A stretch of 64,000 nt of DNA from Verrucomicrobiales bacterium (GTDB lineage Bacteria; Verrucomicrobiota; Verrucomicrobiia; Verrucomicrobiales; DEV007). Position 1 is the first letter of the stretch, and each line of letters starts with the position of its first letter. The stretch spans positions 153,305 to 217,304 of the forward strand of contig JARGPH010000002.1 of assembly GCA_029213065.1 (NCBI GenBank). The letters run 5' to 3'. Position numbers and translations under genes: made by a program. Positions 29,383 through 38,356 of this stretch are shown here, piece after piece. A model generated the notes under the pieces. That model saw only the letters and a list, made by a program, of their open reading frames with translations, was not told the DNA's origin and ran no database searches.

Positions 29383-29547
29383 GGGGAGGCAAACGGCACC
29401 GGCCGCAGCGGAAGGCAACTCTTTCCACCGGGGTGAACCTCTCACTTTCAGTTTCCTTCATTCCTGCCGCAATGGCGTAGGGAATTTGCTTTTCAATCGC
29501 GTTTTGTTAAGCTTCGCTCTACTTTTTCAGGAATACTTTAGAATTTT

Positions 29548-30711
29548 ATGAATCGCAAACTACGCATGGGAATGGTCGGTGGCGGCCGCGGAGCTTTTAT
29601 TGGCCAGGTACACCGGATGGCTGCCAACCTCGATGGCAAGATTGATCTCGTTGCGGGGTGTTTCTCATCTGACCCGGAGAAGTCAAAGCTCTCAGGCGAA
29701 GATTTCTTCGTTGATGCCGATCGTGCTTATTCCAGCTACCGGGAAATGGCCGAGAAAGAGGCGGCTCGCGAAGACAAGATCGATTTCGTTTCCATCGTGG
29801 TGCAGAATTTTCTCCACTTCGACGTCGCGAAGACTTTTCTCGAAGCCGGATTCAATGTCATTTGCGACAAGCCGATGACCCTTTCCTACGAAGAGGCTCT
29901 CGAGCTCCGTGAAATCGTGAACAAAGGCGATCTTGTCTTTGCTCTGACACACAACTACACCGGCTATCCAATGGTGAAGCAGGCGAAGCGCATGGTGAAA
30001 GATGGTGACCTTGGTCGTATCCTCAAGATCGTTGCTGAGTACCCTCAGGGCTATGCCGTTGGCGATGTGGAAGGGGACGGTCAGGGCAAGATCAACAACT
30101 GGCGCTCCGATCCTAAGATTGCAGGTATCTCCAATTGCATGGGCGATATCGGAACGCATGCTCACAATTTGATTCGTTATATCACCGGGCTTGAGATCGA
30201 TGAGATTTGTTCAGATCTGACCGCTTTTATCCCCGGTCGTGAACTGGATGATGACGGAAACAACCTCGTCCGCTTTGAAGGCGGGGCAAAAGGCATCATC
30301 CATGCTTCACAGATTTCCAACGGGGACGAGAACGCTCTCAATATCCGGGTTTATGGAACGAAGGCATCACTCGAATGGCATCAGGAGGATCCCAACGAAC
30401 TCATCGTGAAATACGCCAATGCCCCCCGGAAGATTTACCGCCGTGGAAACGATTACATCTGCGAGGACGCGGCCGGACATGGCTTCACGAGAACCCCCTT
30501 TGCTCACCCCGAGGGATTCATCGAAGCGTTTGCCAACATTTACCTCGCGGCAGCCCGGGCCATCGCAGACAGGATTGATGGCAACCCGGCTCCTGAAGGT
30601 GGCTACGACTTCCCGAACGTGGATGACGGCGTTGCCGGTCTTGCTTTTATCAAGGCATCGGTAGAGAGCTCAAAGTCCGATCAGAAGTGGATCAAGTTTC
30701 CGGCGGTCTAG
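29548..30711 (+). CDS. Gfo/Idh/MocA family oxidoreductase
   Basis: 387 residues. N-terminal Rossmann domain (LRMGMVGGGRGAFIGQVH), the signature stretch VICDKPMTLSYEEALEL with the conserved Lys-Pro, and a C-terminal alpha/beta substrate domain. ISNCMGDIGTHAHNLIRYITG contains the usual catalytic-region Asp and His. Cytoplasmic (no signal). These enzymes oxidise or epimerise sugars and inositols with NAD(P). Close relatives in this phylum are often annotated as inositol 2-dehydrogenase-like, but the substrate is not readable. Stands alone. Confidence 0.9.
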   Translation: MNRKLRMGMVGGGRGAFIGQVHRMAANLDGKIDLVAGCFSSDPEKSKLSGEDFFVDADRAYSSYREMAEKEAAREDKIDFVSIVVQNFLHFDVAKTFLEAGFNVICDKPMTLSYEEALELREIVNKGDLVFALTHNYTGYPMVKQAKRMVKDGDLGRILKIVAEYPQGYAVGDVEGDGQGKINNWRSDPKIAGISNCMGDIGTHAHNLIRYITGLEIDEICSDLTAFIPGRELDDDGNNLVRFEGGAKGIIHASQISNGDENALNIRVYGTKASLEWHQEDPNELIVKYANAPRKIYRRGNDYICEDAAGHGFTRTPFAHPEGFIEAFANIYLAAARAIADRIDGNPAPEGGYDFPNVDDGVAGLAFIKASVESSKSDQKWIKFPAV

Positions 30712-30876
30712 CGCTGGAGCCTGCATCACTGCATCATTCAGCAGGGCGGTAACTGCCGGCTACTGTTTGTCTTCCGACCGTCGGATGAGGTCCGGCGGTT
30801 GGAAACTCTAATTGGAGGATAAATTCATGGACGGGGCTAGCTGTCTTCAGTAGCTTCCGGGGGAACCCATTTGACT

Positions 30877-32016
30877 ATGACGCTGATTCAATCTCTAGCC
30901 TGCTTGTCCATTTTAGCGTTTTCGATTCCCGTCGCGGGAGAGGAGATCGTCATCGAGAACACCTCTTCCAGCGACGCTAAGCTTTATTCCAACACGGGCA
31001 GCGGCTGGAACTATGAGGGCACCGTCCGCTCGGGAGGCCGGGGGCAGAGCTTTCAAACAACCGTTGGCGAGAGTTGGGGCTTCGCGGATCCTTATCTGTC
31101 CCGTGTTGATATCATCAAGACGACGACGGTGAGAAGCTGGGGGACCAATTCACTGGTCCTGACCGAGCGGGATTTCAATCGGGGCGGGGTGCCTCAACCG
31201 CTCCAGCGGAATATTTCGATAACGAACTATTCGTCTGAGTCTGTCACGGTTTATACCAATCAGGGTAACGGGTGGCATCTTGAGGGCACGGTTCGCGCGG
31301 GATCGAATGCGACCTATCCGGTGAGAAATGGAGAACGCTGGGGAATTGATGATCCGGGGATTGCGGGGTTGAACCTGGTGAAGGAAATCACGATTAAAAG
31401 TTACGATCCTCTCCCGGGAATGACGGTGAATGATCAGGATTTGGGGATTACCCAGATGATTCTCCCGCCGCCCCCGGCTCCGAAATCGAAGGTTCTCACG
31501 GCCGACAACCGGAGTAATGACGATCTCAATCTGTATGTTGATAGCGGCGGCGGTTATCGATACATCAGCAAGGTGAGGGCGGGAACAGAGGGCACTTTTC
31601 AGACCGTTCAGGGCGATGCCTGGACCTTCGACGACCCGCACAAGTCGGGGATCAATCCGATCCGGAGACTCGTGATTAACGCGTGGGGTTCCAACGTTCT
31701 TTCTGTCAATGACGCGGATATCCACGGCGGTGGTGGTGGAGGGGGAATTCTCCCGATTTTTCCCAAGCCGAAGCCGCAACCACTCGCCAAAGTTGCGATC
31801 ACCTTTGATAACAAGTCGATTCACAAAGGAGAAATTTATCAGAAGAACGGACTGTTTTCGAAGAACCTTCTGGGAACGGTCGGGTCATGGGGACAGAAGA
31901 CTTACCGTCTCACTCCCGGAGACACCATTGTGATTTCCAGACCCGGTTCAATGAAAACGATTCAGTATCGTGTCCCGAGCTCGAGTCAGACTTACTCGTT
32001 CAAACCAAGAGGATAG
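30877..32016 (+). CDS. Secreted protein with four VHL-beta-like repeats, function unknown
   Basis: 379 residues from the ATG at 30877 (the longer reading starts at a TTG). Signal peptide ends near VAGEE. The rest is four repeats of about 75 residues separated by Pro- or Gly-rich linkers, one with seven glycines. Each repeat begins I.I.N.S and has LY.N.G.GW.Y.GTVR.G followed by F.T..GE.WGF.DP. This pattern, with Asn-x-Ser, a Tyr/Trp strand, a Gly turn and T..G..W...D, recalls the von Hippel-Lindau beta domain found in some bacterial secreted proteins. The fourth repeat is the most diverged. Role unknown; binding of a protein or glycan is a guess. Confidence 0.65.
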   Translation: MTLIQSLACLSILAFSIPVAGEEIVIENTSSSDAKLYSNTGSGWNYEGTVRSGGRGQSFQTTVGESWGFADPYLSRVDIIKTTTVRSWGTNSLVLTERDFNRGGVPQPLQRNISITNYSSESVTVYTNQGNGWHLEGTVRAGSNATYPVRNGERWGIDDPGIAGLNLVKEITIKSYDPLPGMTVNDQDLGITQMILPPPPAPKSKVLTADNRSNDDLNLYVDSGGGYRYISKVRAGTEGTFQTVQGDAWTFDDPHKSGINPIRRLVINAWGSNVLSVNDADIHGGGGGGGILPIFPKPKPQPLAKVAITFDNKSIHKGEIYQKNGLFSKNLLGTVGSWGQKTYRLTPGDTIVISRPGSMKTIQYRVPSSSQTYSFKPRG

Positions 32017-32117
32017 ATTTTGGCTCTGCTTCAAGAAACAGCCGTCTAAATAAATTGATGTTACTGTCAGGTCGTTCTTGATTACGGGGAGTTACTCGTT
32101 TTCCTTGCCGCACCCAA

Positions 32118-33299
32118 ATGGCAAGAACCCCTCGATATCAAGCTGAGTCCGGCGTAAGTCCTCTCTGGGCGTCTGAGCCGTTTCGTGTTTTCTTCCCCCT
32201 CGGCATTGCCGCCGGCATTTTCGGATTGATTCTCTGGCCGCTTCACTATCTGGGATGGTGGCCGACCTACCCTGCTATTCAGCACCCCCGGATTCTTATT
32301 CTCGGGTTCGGAGCGGCTTTTCTTTTCGGATTTCTCGGAACGGCGTGGCCGCGGTTTTTAGAGGCGAAGGTTCTCTCCGCCTATGAGGTCGCAGTGCTCC
32401 TCTTTACCTGGTGTGTCTCTCAGCTTTACTATGTGAAAGGGGATATCCCGCACGGTGATTTGGCTTCAGCGATTGCCTGCCTTTGGCTCCTGATTATCCT
32501 CGGTGTCCGGATGATTCGGAGGGAACGGGAGTTGCCACCACCCGGGTTCGCGCTGGCTTTTTCATCGGTCGCCCTTACGACCGTGACGCTCTTCTGCTGG
32601 GTTGCCGGCTGGGACAAACACTCGCCGGAGTGGTATCACGTTTTTCGACTGATTGCGTATCAGGGCTTTCTGCTCCTTCCTCTAATGGGAGTCGGCTCCT
32701 ATCTATTCGCCCGTTTCTTTCAGATTCCGGGACGGAAGCCGACGATGGCTCCGGCGAAGTATCGCGGTCCGGCTGTATGGGGCTCGGCGGTGATTGTGCT
32801 CGTTTCTTTCGCGGTCGAAGCGTTTCTCTCGGCACGATACGGCAACCTTCTGCGGCTCGCCGGTCTCGCTGTCTGGGCTGCGGGCGCGGTGCCGGGAATC
32901 TGGATGGTTCGCGCGCCGGGGACTCGCCCCTGGGCCCTGCGGCTCGGGTTGATTCTCATTGCGGTGGGCTTTCTCTGCCGCACGATCTGGCCGCTTCAGC
33001 TTTTTGCTTTCGAACACCTTCTCTTCCTCTGCGGTTTCGGGCTGGTGATCATGCTCACAGCGGACCGGGTCATCATGGGGCATTGCGCGAGTCCGGCCGA
33101 GGTGGAGCTGAAGAGCAAAACCTGGCGCTGGATTGCCTGGCTGACCTTCATCGCCGCGGCGACCCGGGCCACTGCTGATCTGGTTCCTTCGACTCGGGTT
33201 TCTCATCATATCTACGCGGCGATCATGGTGTCGATCGTGCTCCTGATCTGGTTTGTGATGCATGTAAAACGTTTCAGCAGAGAGGCACCCTCAGAATGA
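32118..33299 (+). CDS. NnrS family membrane protein
   Basis: 393 residues with about twelve hydrophobic helices. Family cues: the start SEPFRVFFPLGIAAGIFGLILWPLHYLGWWP, the segment HPRILILGFGAAFLFGFLGTAWPRFL, and later histidines in HVFRLIAYQGFLLLPLMG and FEHLLFLCGFGLVIMLTADRVIMGH. NnrS proteins are heme- and copper-containing membrane proteins linked to nitric-oxide stress and denitrification in proteobacteria. No denitrification genes are visible here. Its stop overlaps the next start (ATGA at 33296-33299). Confidence 0.85.
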   Translation: MARTPRYQAESGVSPLWASEPFRVFFPLGIAAGIFGLILWPLHYLGWWPTYPAIQHPRILILGFGAAFLFGFLGTAWPRFLEAKVLSAYEVAVLLFTWCVSQLYYVKGDIPHGDLASAIACLWLLIILGVRMIRRERELPPPGFALAFSSVALTTVTLFCWVAGWDKHSPEWYHVFRLIAYQGFLLLPLMGVGSYLFARFFQIPGRKPTMAPAKYRGPAVWGSAVIVLVSFAVEAFLSARYGNLLRLAGLAVWAAGAVPGIWMVRAPGTRPWALRLGLILIAVGFLCRTIWPLQLFAFEHLLFLCGFGLVIMLTADRVIMGHCASPAEVELKSKTWRWIAWLTFIAAATRATADLVPSTRVSHHIYAAIMVSIVLLIWFVMHVKRFSREAPSE

Positions 33300-36091
33300 A
33301 TCCGTCGTCCGGGATCCTCAATTATCTTGCCGGGTGTTACCGGGAGAACGGTAGCCGCGTCGGGATAGGCAGTCTCGAAAGCAGCCGGGTAAAGCAATCG
33401 CTCATCATAAGCGGTGAGGACCCGGTGATTTCGCGGTCGGTCTTCGACGGAATCCATTTTGTTCCCGGAAAACGGGCCGCCTCACTGGCGACTCAGGCTC
33501 AGCTTTATGCAAAGGATAGAGATCTCTTTTTCGGGGCTGTTTTCTATATAGGTAAGAGTGGAGGCGATACTCTGCGTCGGAAGCCGACCTTTGCCCCGTT
33601 GATTCTCTATCCGGCAACTGTTTCCTCTGTGAATGAAGATTCGGGTGCGGAGTTCTCGATTGAGACGGAGCGATGCATTTTGAATGATGCGCTTCTCTGC
33701 GAGATCGGTTCAGACGAGTTCGTGGCGAAAGTGGAAGCGGCGATCGAAACAACGGGCCACAATGAAGGCAGCATCGGCGAGTTGAGGCGTCTTTTTCGCG
33801 ATGAAATGAGCGATGTCGAAACGGATCAACTCCTCGGGTATCCGCATTTGCTCACGAACCGGGAATTGCGCGAGGTCTACACTTCCGTCGCCGAGTCGAA
33901 AACGAGTCCTTCACATCTTCTTCCCGGTGCGGTGTTCTTCCTCGCCGATAAATCGGCTGAGATGCGGGGCGTCCTCAATGATCTCGAGGAAATGGCTGCT
34001 CTTGATGGAGGCCCTTCCGATCCTGTCGGGGCGATACTGGATCTCGGTGGTGGCGCAGCGGGTGGAAGTGGGTCAAAACGAAAGGAAGGCTACATTCCCG
34101 CATCACTGAGTCCGGCTCAGGAGCAGATTTCAAAATCAGCCGCGAGTCGTCCTCTCACCCTCGCGGTGGGGCCTCCGGGAACGGGGAAATCGTTTACGAT
34201 CGCTGCGCTGGCAATCGAGGCAATGAGTCGGGGGGAGTCGGTCCTCATTGTTTCGAAAATGGACCACGCGGTTGATGTCGTTGCCGACAAAATCGAAGAG
34301 AGTCTCGGCATATCAAATGTGTGTGTCAGGGCGGGGCGCAAGAGTTATCTCAAGGAGTTGAAGCGTTTCCTCAGTGACCTTCTTTCGGGGATGTACTTCG
34401 ATAGTGATATCACCGGCAAGGCGATGAAAACCTCGGCTGCCGAATTGCGTGCCATCACCGCAAAGATTGAAAAAACGGAGCACGCCCTCGAGAAGCGGAG
34501 CCGGCGCGAAGAGCGGCGCGGCGATATTCTGTCGGATCCTGATCCCTGGATCTTTAAACGCTGGCGGCAGAAGCGAATTCGAAAGCACGCTGCCGGGGAT
34601 GACACTGTGATCAGCCGTCTTGCTTTGTTGATCAGCGCGGAGGTTGATCAGCGCATCTCGAGGACGGTGTCTTATCTGGAAAAGGCGAGGGGCTTTTACC
34701 TGAATCAGGCTCTAACAAGTCACCGCGGAACTTTTCAGGCTTTCAACAAAGGGATTCGGGCTCGAACCACCCATAAGAAGGAGGAGTATTTTCAATCCGT
34801 GAACTGGTCAGGCCTACTTGGAGCGCTTCCGGTTTGGCTCGTGAATCTCAGCGATCTGCATCGCGTCATTCCGTTGAAAAAGCATCTCTTCGATCTCGTG
34901 ATCATCGATGAGGCCTCACAATGTGATATCGCCTCCGCCTTGCCGGCCCTGCACCGGGCTAAGCGCGCTGTCATCACCGGTGATCCGAAGCAGTTGCGCC
35001 ATGTTTCCTTCCTTTCGCTCGCGAGTCAGGCGGATTTTGCCTGTCAGTTCGGCCTCGATGAATCGCAGCTCGAGCGGTTCAATTTTCGAAAAGTCAGCCT
35101 CGTTGATTTGGCTTCCGGCTCGATCAGTGAACAGGAATCGGTCGTCTTCCTGAACGAGCATTTCAGGAGCCGCCCCGGCATCATCAGTTTCAGTAACGAA
35201 GCGTTTTACTCAAACAAGCTCGCGATCATGACCGGTCACCGCATGATCGATCGCCTCGGATCGGCGGAGTATTCTGTCGACAGGGTCGGGGGCACTCGAT
35301 CCGAGAGCGGAGTGAACCAGGCTGAGATCGACGCTATCTTCGATGAGCTGGAGAAGTTGGCTGCGCCGGGGGGGGCGGCATTGAGCATAGGCATTCTTTC
35401 GCCGTTTCGCGCCCAGGTGGATGCCATTTTGAAAAGAGTCGAAGCGTCGCCGATGCTGCACCTTCTTTTGAATCGACACGATCTTCTCGTGGGAACGGCG
35501 CACTCGTTTCAGGGCGAGGAGCGGGATGTCATGTTGCTCTCGCTCGCGCTTGATGACGCGAGTCCCTCCGCGAGTTTCCGCTACCTCGACAAAGAGGACG
35601 TCTTTAATGTTTCCATCACGCGGGCACGCTTGGAAAACCGCGTTCTCGTTTCCTTCGGTGCTGAATCGAAAGCGGGGCCGCTTGTCCGGCGGTTCATTGC
35701 GCATGCCGATGAGATCGAGCGAGCCCACGGCGCCTCCAGTGAAGTTCCCAACAGGGTTAGGTCATCGACTCAACAGGGTTGGGTCGACGGTGATACCGCG
35801 AATCTGCTTAAAGCCCTCGCAGATCGCGGCTTTGTCGTGGAGGAGAGCTTTACGATCGGCGGCTACGAGGTCGACCTTTTGTGTATCGGTGAGAGGGTTT
35901 CCCTCGCGATCGATCTGATCGGGTTCCCGGGGCCTCATGCGGAGGCGATGGGACTGAATCGCCACCTCATGCTGAAGCGGGCGGGGATTCAGGTTTTCCC
36001 TATTGCGCTGTCGGAATGGCTCGTGAAACCGGCCCGGGTCCTCGATGATCTCGATCGGCTGAACCTTTCCTGGAGTGCGCGGAGCATCTGA
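33296..36091 (+). CDS. SF1 (UPF1-like) helicase with C-terminal restriction-fold domain
   Basis: 931 residues. N-terminal region without a recognised family (about 1-270). Helicase motifs: Walker A GPPGTGKS at 292-299, a coiled segment of about 200 residues inserted after motif I, DEASQCD (Asp-Glu 538-539), TGDPKQLRH, FLNEHFRSRPGI, HSFQGEERDVMLLSL and SITRARLENRVLVSF. The last about 100 residues (GGYEVDLLCIGERVSLAIDLIGFPGPH ... LMLKRAGIQVFPIALSEWL) resemble Vsr/DUF559/RAP-type nuclease folds, but the usual Glu-x-Lys/Asp is replaced by Asp-Leu-Ile. Helicase-nuclease proteins of this kind act in DNA repair or phage defence; which applies is unknown. A dispersed repeat lies in the linker before the last domain. 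Coupled to nnrS by overlap. Confidence 0.85.
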   Translation: MNPSSGILNYLAGCYRENGSRVGIGSLESSRVKQSLIISGEDPVISRSVFDGIHFVPGKRAASLATQAQLYAKDRDLFFGAVFYIGKSGGDTLRRKPTFAPLILYPATVSSVNEDSGAEFSIETERCILNDALLCEIGSDEFVAKVEAAIETTGHNEGSIGELRRLFRDEMSDVETDQLLGYPHLLTNRELREVYTSVAESKTSPSHLLPGAVFFLADKSAEMRGVLNDLEEMAALDGGPSDPVGAILDLGGGAAGGSGSKRKEGYIPASLSPAQEQISKSAASRPLTLAVGPPGTGKSFTIAALAIEAMSRGESVLIVSKMDHAVDVVADKIEESLGISNVCVRAGRKSYLKELKRFLSDLLSGMYFDSDITGKAMKTSAAELRAITAKIEKTEHALEKRSRREERRGDILSDPDPWIFKRWRQKRIRKHAAGDDTVISRLALLISAEVDQRISRTVSYLEKARGFYLNQALTSHRGTFQAFNKGIRARTTHKKEEYFQSVNWSGLLGALPVWLVNLSDLHRVIPLKKHLFDLVIIDEASQCDIASALPALHRAKRAVITGDPKQLRHVSFLSLASQADFACQFGLDESQLERFNFRKVSLVDLASGSISEQESVVFLNEHFRSRPGIISFSNEAFYSNKLAIMTGHRMIDRLGSAEYSVDRVGGTRSESGVNQAEIDAIFDELEKLAAPGGAALSIGILSPFRAQVDAILKRVEASPMLHLLLNRHDLLVGTAHSFQGEERDVMLLSLALDDASPSASFRYLDKEDVFNVSITRARLENRVLVSFGAESKAGPLVRRFIAHADEIERAHGASSEVPNRVRSSTQQGWVDGDTANLLKALADRGFVVEESFTIGGYEVDLLCIGERVSLAIDLIGFPGPHAEAMGLNRHLMLKRAGIQVFPIALSEWLVKPARVLDDLDRLNLSWSARSI
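35749..35785 (+). repeat. Dispersed AACAGGGT-type element, copy 3, inside helicase gene
   Basis: Two direct units, CAACAGGGTTAGGTC and CAACAGGGTTGGGTC, separated by seven bases (35749-35763 and 35771-35785). The element is in frame and encodes about 12 residues (NRVRSSTQQGWV) in the linker between the helicase and the nuclease-like domain. Confidence 0.55.
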
Positions 36092-36104
36092 TCTTTAAGC
36101 ACAG

Positions 36105-36166
36105 ATTCGCTTCGCTCTCACCGATGGGATCGGATTCACACAGATCGGATGGGCTTCGAAGCGAAT
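36105..36166. repeat. Inverted repeat between convergent genes
   Basis: Perfect 10-bp arms ATTCGCTTCG (36105-36114) and CGAAGCGAAT (36157-36166) around 42 bases that themselves contain repeated CACAGAT/GATCGGAT-like words. Lies between the helicase stop and the convergent DUF3108 gene. There is no T-tract, so it is not a clear terminator. Confidence 0.45.
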
Positions 36167-36181
36167 GGCACGGCCGCGAAA

Positions 36182-37006
36182 TCAATCGAGCCAATCCATC
36201 TCGATGAGACGGGCCGAAATGTAACCTACGGAAATGTAAGTCTGAAGCTCGAGGGGAATGCGATAGCGATCATCGGAAACCCAGAGCGAGGTCTTTTTGA
36301 TCTTCTCGTAATTCTTGATCGAAAGGTCACCGTTAATTTTTCCGACATCGGCATCCAGCTTGATCGCGGAATACTTTGTTCCTTTCATTTTGTGAACTTC
36401 CCGGCCGACGACGACGAAATTCGCGAGGTAGGGTTTGTTGAAAGGCGTGACGACCATGGACACTTTCTGTCCCTTTTTCAGTTCAAGACTGCGAAGGTAA
36501 AAGGCTGATGAGAGAACGTCGTGACCGTAGTCGAATTTAAAACTCCGGGACTGGCTCACCGCCTCCGTGTTCTCTTTTTTCGAGGTAGTACGAAACTGCT
36601 GCTCGTTGTTTCCGAAAATAATGTCGTAGCTGTTCACCTCGTTGCGCTCCCTTTCCGAGAGTTGAAAGGTGAGGGGTCTCAATGAGTTTTCGCTGACGAT
36701 GGAGCGGGCTTTGAAATCGTAGGGCCAGACAAGGCGGGCAAACCCGGTGCTTTTGCCGGAAGCGTCGCCCACAAATTTTCCTTCGCTTGAGCCATCACGC
36801 ATGATGGCGACTTCAAACTTGCCGGCATTGACCCGGTTGTTCCAGCTCAGGGTGTAGTCGAGCTTCACGGGGCGGAGATCGGCGTGGCCTCCGGGAGGGA
36901 GACGGGTCACGTCTTTCAACCACTTCGGCGTGTCCTGGGCGCGGAGACTCCCCATCGGAGTGACGGCGAGCAGAAACAGGAAAAGAGAGAAAAGACAGAC
37001 TTTCAT
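36182..37006 (-). CDS. DUF3108 domain secreted protein
   Basis: About 274 residues from the ATG at 37006, which opens a signal peptide (MKVCLFSLFLFLLAVTPMGSLRA); the open frame upstream to 37102 adds a non-signal segment overlapping the 5' end of the next gene. The mature protein has the DUF3108 pattern: LDYTLSWNNRVNAGKFEVAI, YDFKARSIVSENSLRPLTF, FDYGHDVLSSAFYLRSLELKKGQKVSMVV, and a C-terminal LWVSDDRYRIPLELQ. DUF3108 proteins are periplasmic beta-barrel-like proteins of unknown role. Divergent from the PQQ-propeller lipoprotein. Confidence 0.8.
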   Translation of the reverse strand: MKVCLFSLFLFLLAVTPMGSLRAQDTPKWLKDVTRLPPGGHADLRPVKLDYTLSWNNRVNAGKFEVAIMRDGSSEGKFVGDASGKSTGFARLVWPYDFKARSIVSENSLRPLTFQLSERERNEVNSYDIIFGNNEQQFRTTSKKENTEAVSQSRSFKFDYGHDVLSSAFYLRSLELKKGQKVSMVVTPFNKPYLANFVVVGREVHKMKGTKYSAIKLDADVGKINGDLSIKNYEKIKKTSLWVSDDRYRIPLELQTYISVGYISARLIEMDWLD

Positions 37007-37093
37007 GGTGAGGGGGCCAAAAGCGAAAGCTGTTGTGAGTCGTGACGCAAAGGTGGCGTTGAAAAGGGCTGAATTCAACCTATACATTGACGA

Positions 37094-38326
37094 ATGAGAC
37101 ATTTTGCCTATGTGAAATATTTGAGATCGGTTTCGCGGACTTCCGCGACGGGCATAGGGCTGGCACTTGTTTTGGGGCTGTTAAATTCGGGGTGTGGCAA
37201 AAAGATTTCAGAAGAAGAGACTGAAAATACGGAACCAGAAGTCACTCAATCTTCGGATTGGCCTCTTTTTCGAGGTGATCCTCAAATGCAGGGGGTGAGC
37301 ACGGAGAACATCGCACCTCCCTTGCAGATCAAATGGTCGTTCGAGCCGCCGGTAGCAGAGGGGAAAAAGCGGCCACCGATTGACGCTTCACCTGTGGTCG
37401 CGGGAGGTCGTGTTTTTGTAGGCACTCAGGACGGCCACTTTTACGGGATCAGTCTCGAGGACGGTTCCGAGATCTGGTCCGTTAAGGCAGAAGGGCCTAT
37501 CAGTGCCCCCGCGGCGATTCTGCAAGACCGGGTATTTGTCGGAGACACCTACGGTTTTATTTACGCTTTCGATGTAAAAACTGGTGAGGAGCTCTGGCGT
37601 TTCGAGACTGAGGGCAAAATCGAAGGCGGGGTGAACACCTATGTGACGGATTCCGGCTCTGAAGAGATCTTCGTGGGAAGCCACGACTACTTTTTATACT
37701 GCCTCAATGCTGCGACCGGCGAAGTGGTCTGGAAGCACGAAACCGGGAACTACGTTGTCGCGACGCCTTCTCTCATCGAGCTGGAAGGGCGTGAAGCGGT
37801 TTCCTTCGGCGGGTGTGACGGGATTTTGCACATCGTATCCGCCTCGGGAGAAGGCGAGCCTCAGGAACTCGAAGTCGGGGCCTACATTGCGAACACATCG
37901 GCAGTTCGGGACGGGATCGCCTACGTGGCGCACAATGGCGGCGAGGTCCTCGCGATCGATATCGAATCGGGTGAAACGGCCTGGAAACTCGATACGAAGA
38001 TTGAATACATCGCTTCGCCCGCCGTCGATGACACGAATCTCTACATCGGTGGACCGGACAAGCGTCTCGTCGCCTACGACAGGGTCCTCGGCGAGGAAAA
38101 GTGGGCCTTTCGAGCGACACGGGCCCTGAGCAGTTCCCCTGTCATTACCGGAGACACAATCTGGCAGGGAGGAATGGACGGTCGGCTCTACGCTATTAAT
38201 AAGGAGGACGGCACCGAGGCCTGGAATTTTGATCTGGGGGCGCAAATTAAAGCCTCTCCGGCGGTATCACGCGGGGTGCTCGTTATTTGCGGGGATGACG
38301 GCGTGGTGTATGGTTTCGGTAAGTGA
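37094..38326 (+). CDS. PQQ-like beta-propeller lipoprotein (BamB-like)
   Basis: 410 residues with lipobox LLNSGC (lipidated Cys 34), then an acidic linker and repeated propeller blades of the form VFVGTQDGHFYGISLEDGSEIWSV, VFVGDTYGFIYAFDVKTGEELWRF and LYCLNAATGEVVWKHE. The opening DWPLFRGDPQMQGVS is typical of PQQ-binding-like proteins of this phylum. It resembles BamB of the outer-membrane assembly machine but could equally be another scaffold; there are no Bam partners here. No PQQ-dehydrogenase active site seen. Confidence 0.85.
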   Translation: MRHFAYVKYLRSVSRTSATGIGLALVLGLLNSGCGKKISEEETENTEPEVTQSSDWPLFRGDPQMQGVSTENIAPPLQIKWSFEPPVAEGKKRPPIDASPVVAGGRVFVGTQDGHFYGISLEDGSEIWSVKAEGPISAPAAILQDRVFVGDTYGFIYAFDVKTGEELWRFETEGKIEGGVNTYVTDSGSEEIFVGSHDYFLYCLNAATGEVVWKHETGNYVVATPSLIELEGREAVSFGGCDGILHIVSASGEGEPQELEVGAYIANTSAVRDGIAYVAHNGGEVLAIDIESGETAWKLDTKIEYIASPAVDDTNLYIGGPDKRLVAYDRVLGEEKWAFRATRALSSSPVITGDTIWQGGMDGRLYAINKEDGTEAWNFDLGAQIKASPAVSRGVLVICGDDGVVYGFGK

Positions 38327-38356
38327 AACGTCCAACACGGAGTTCCCCTAATCCTT

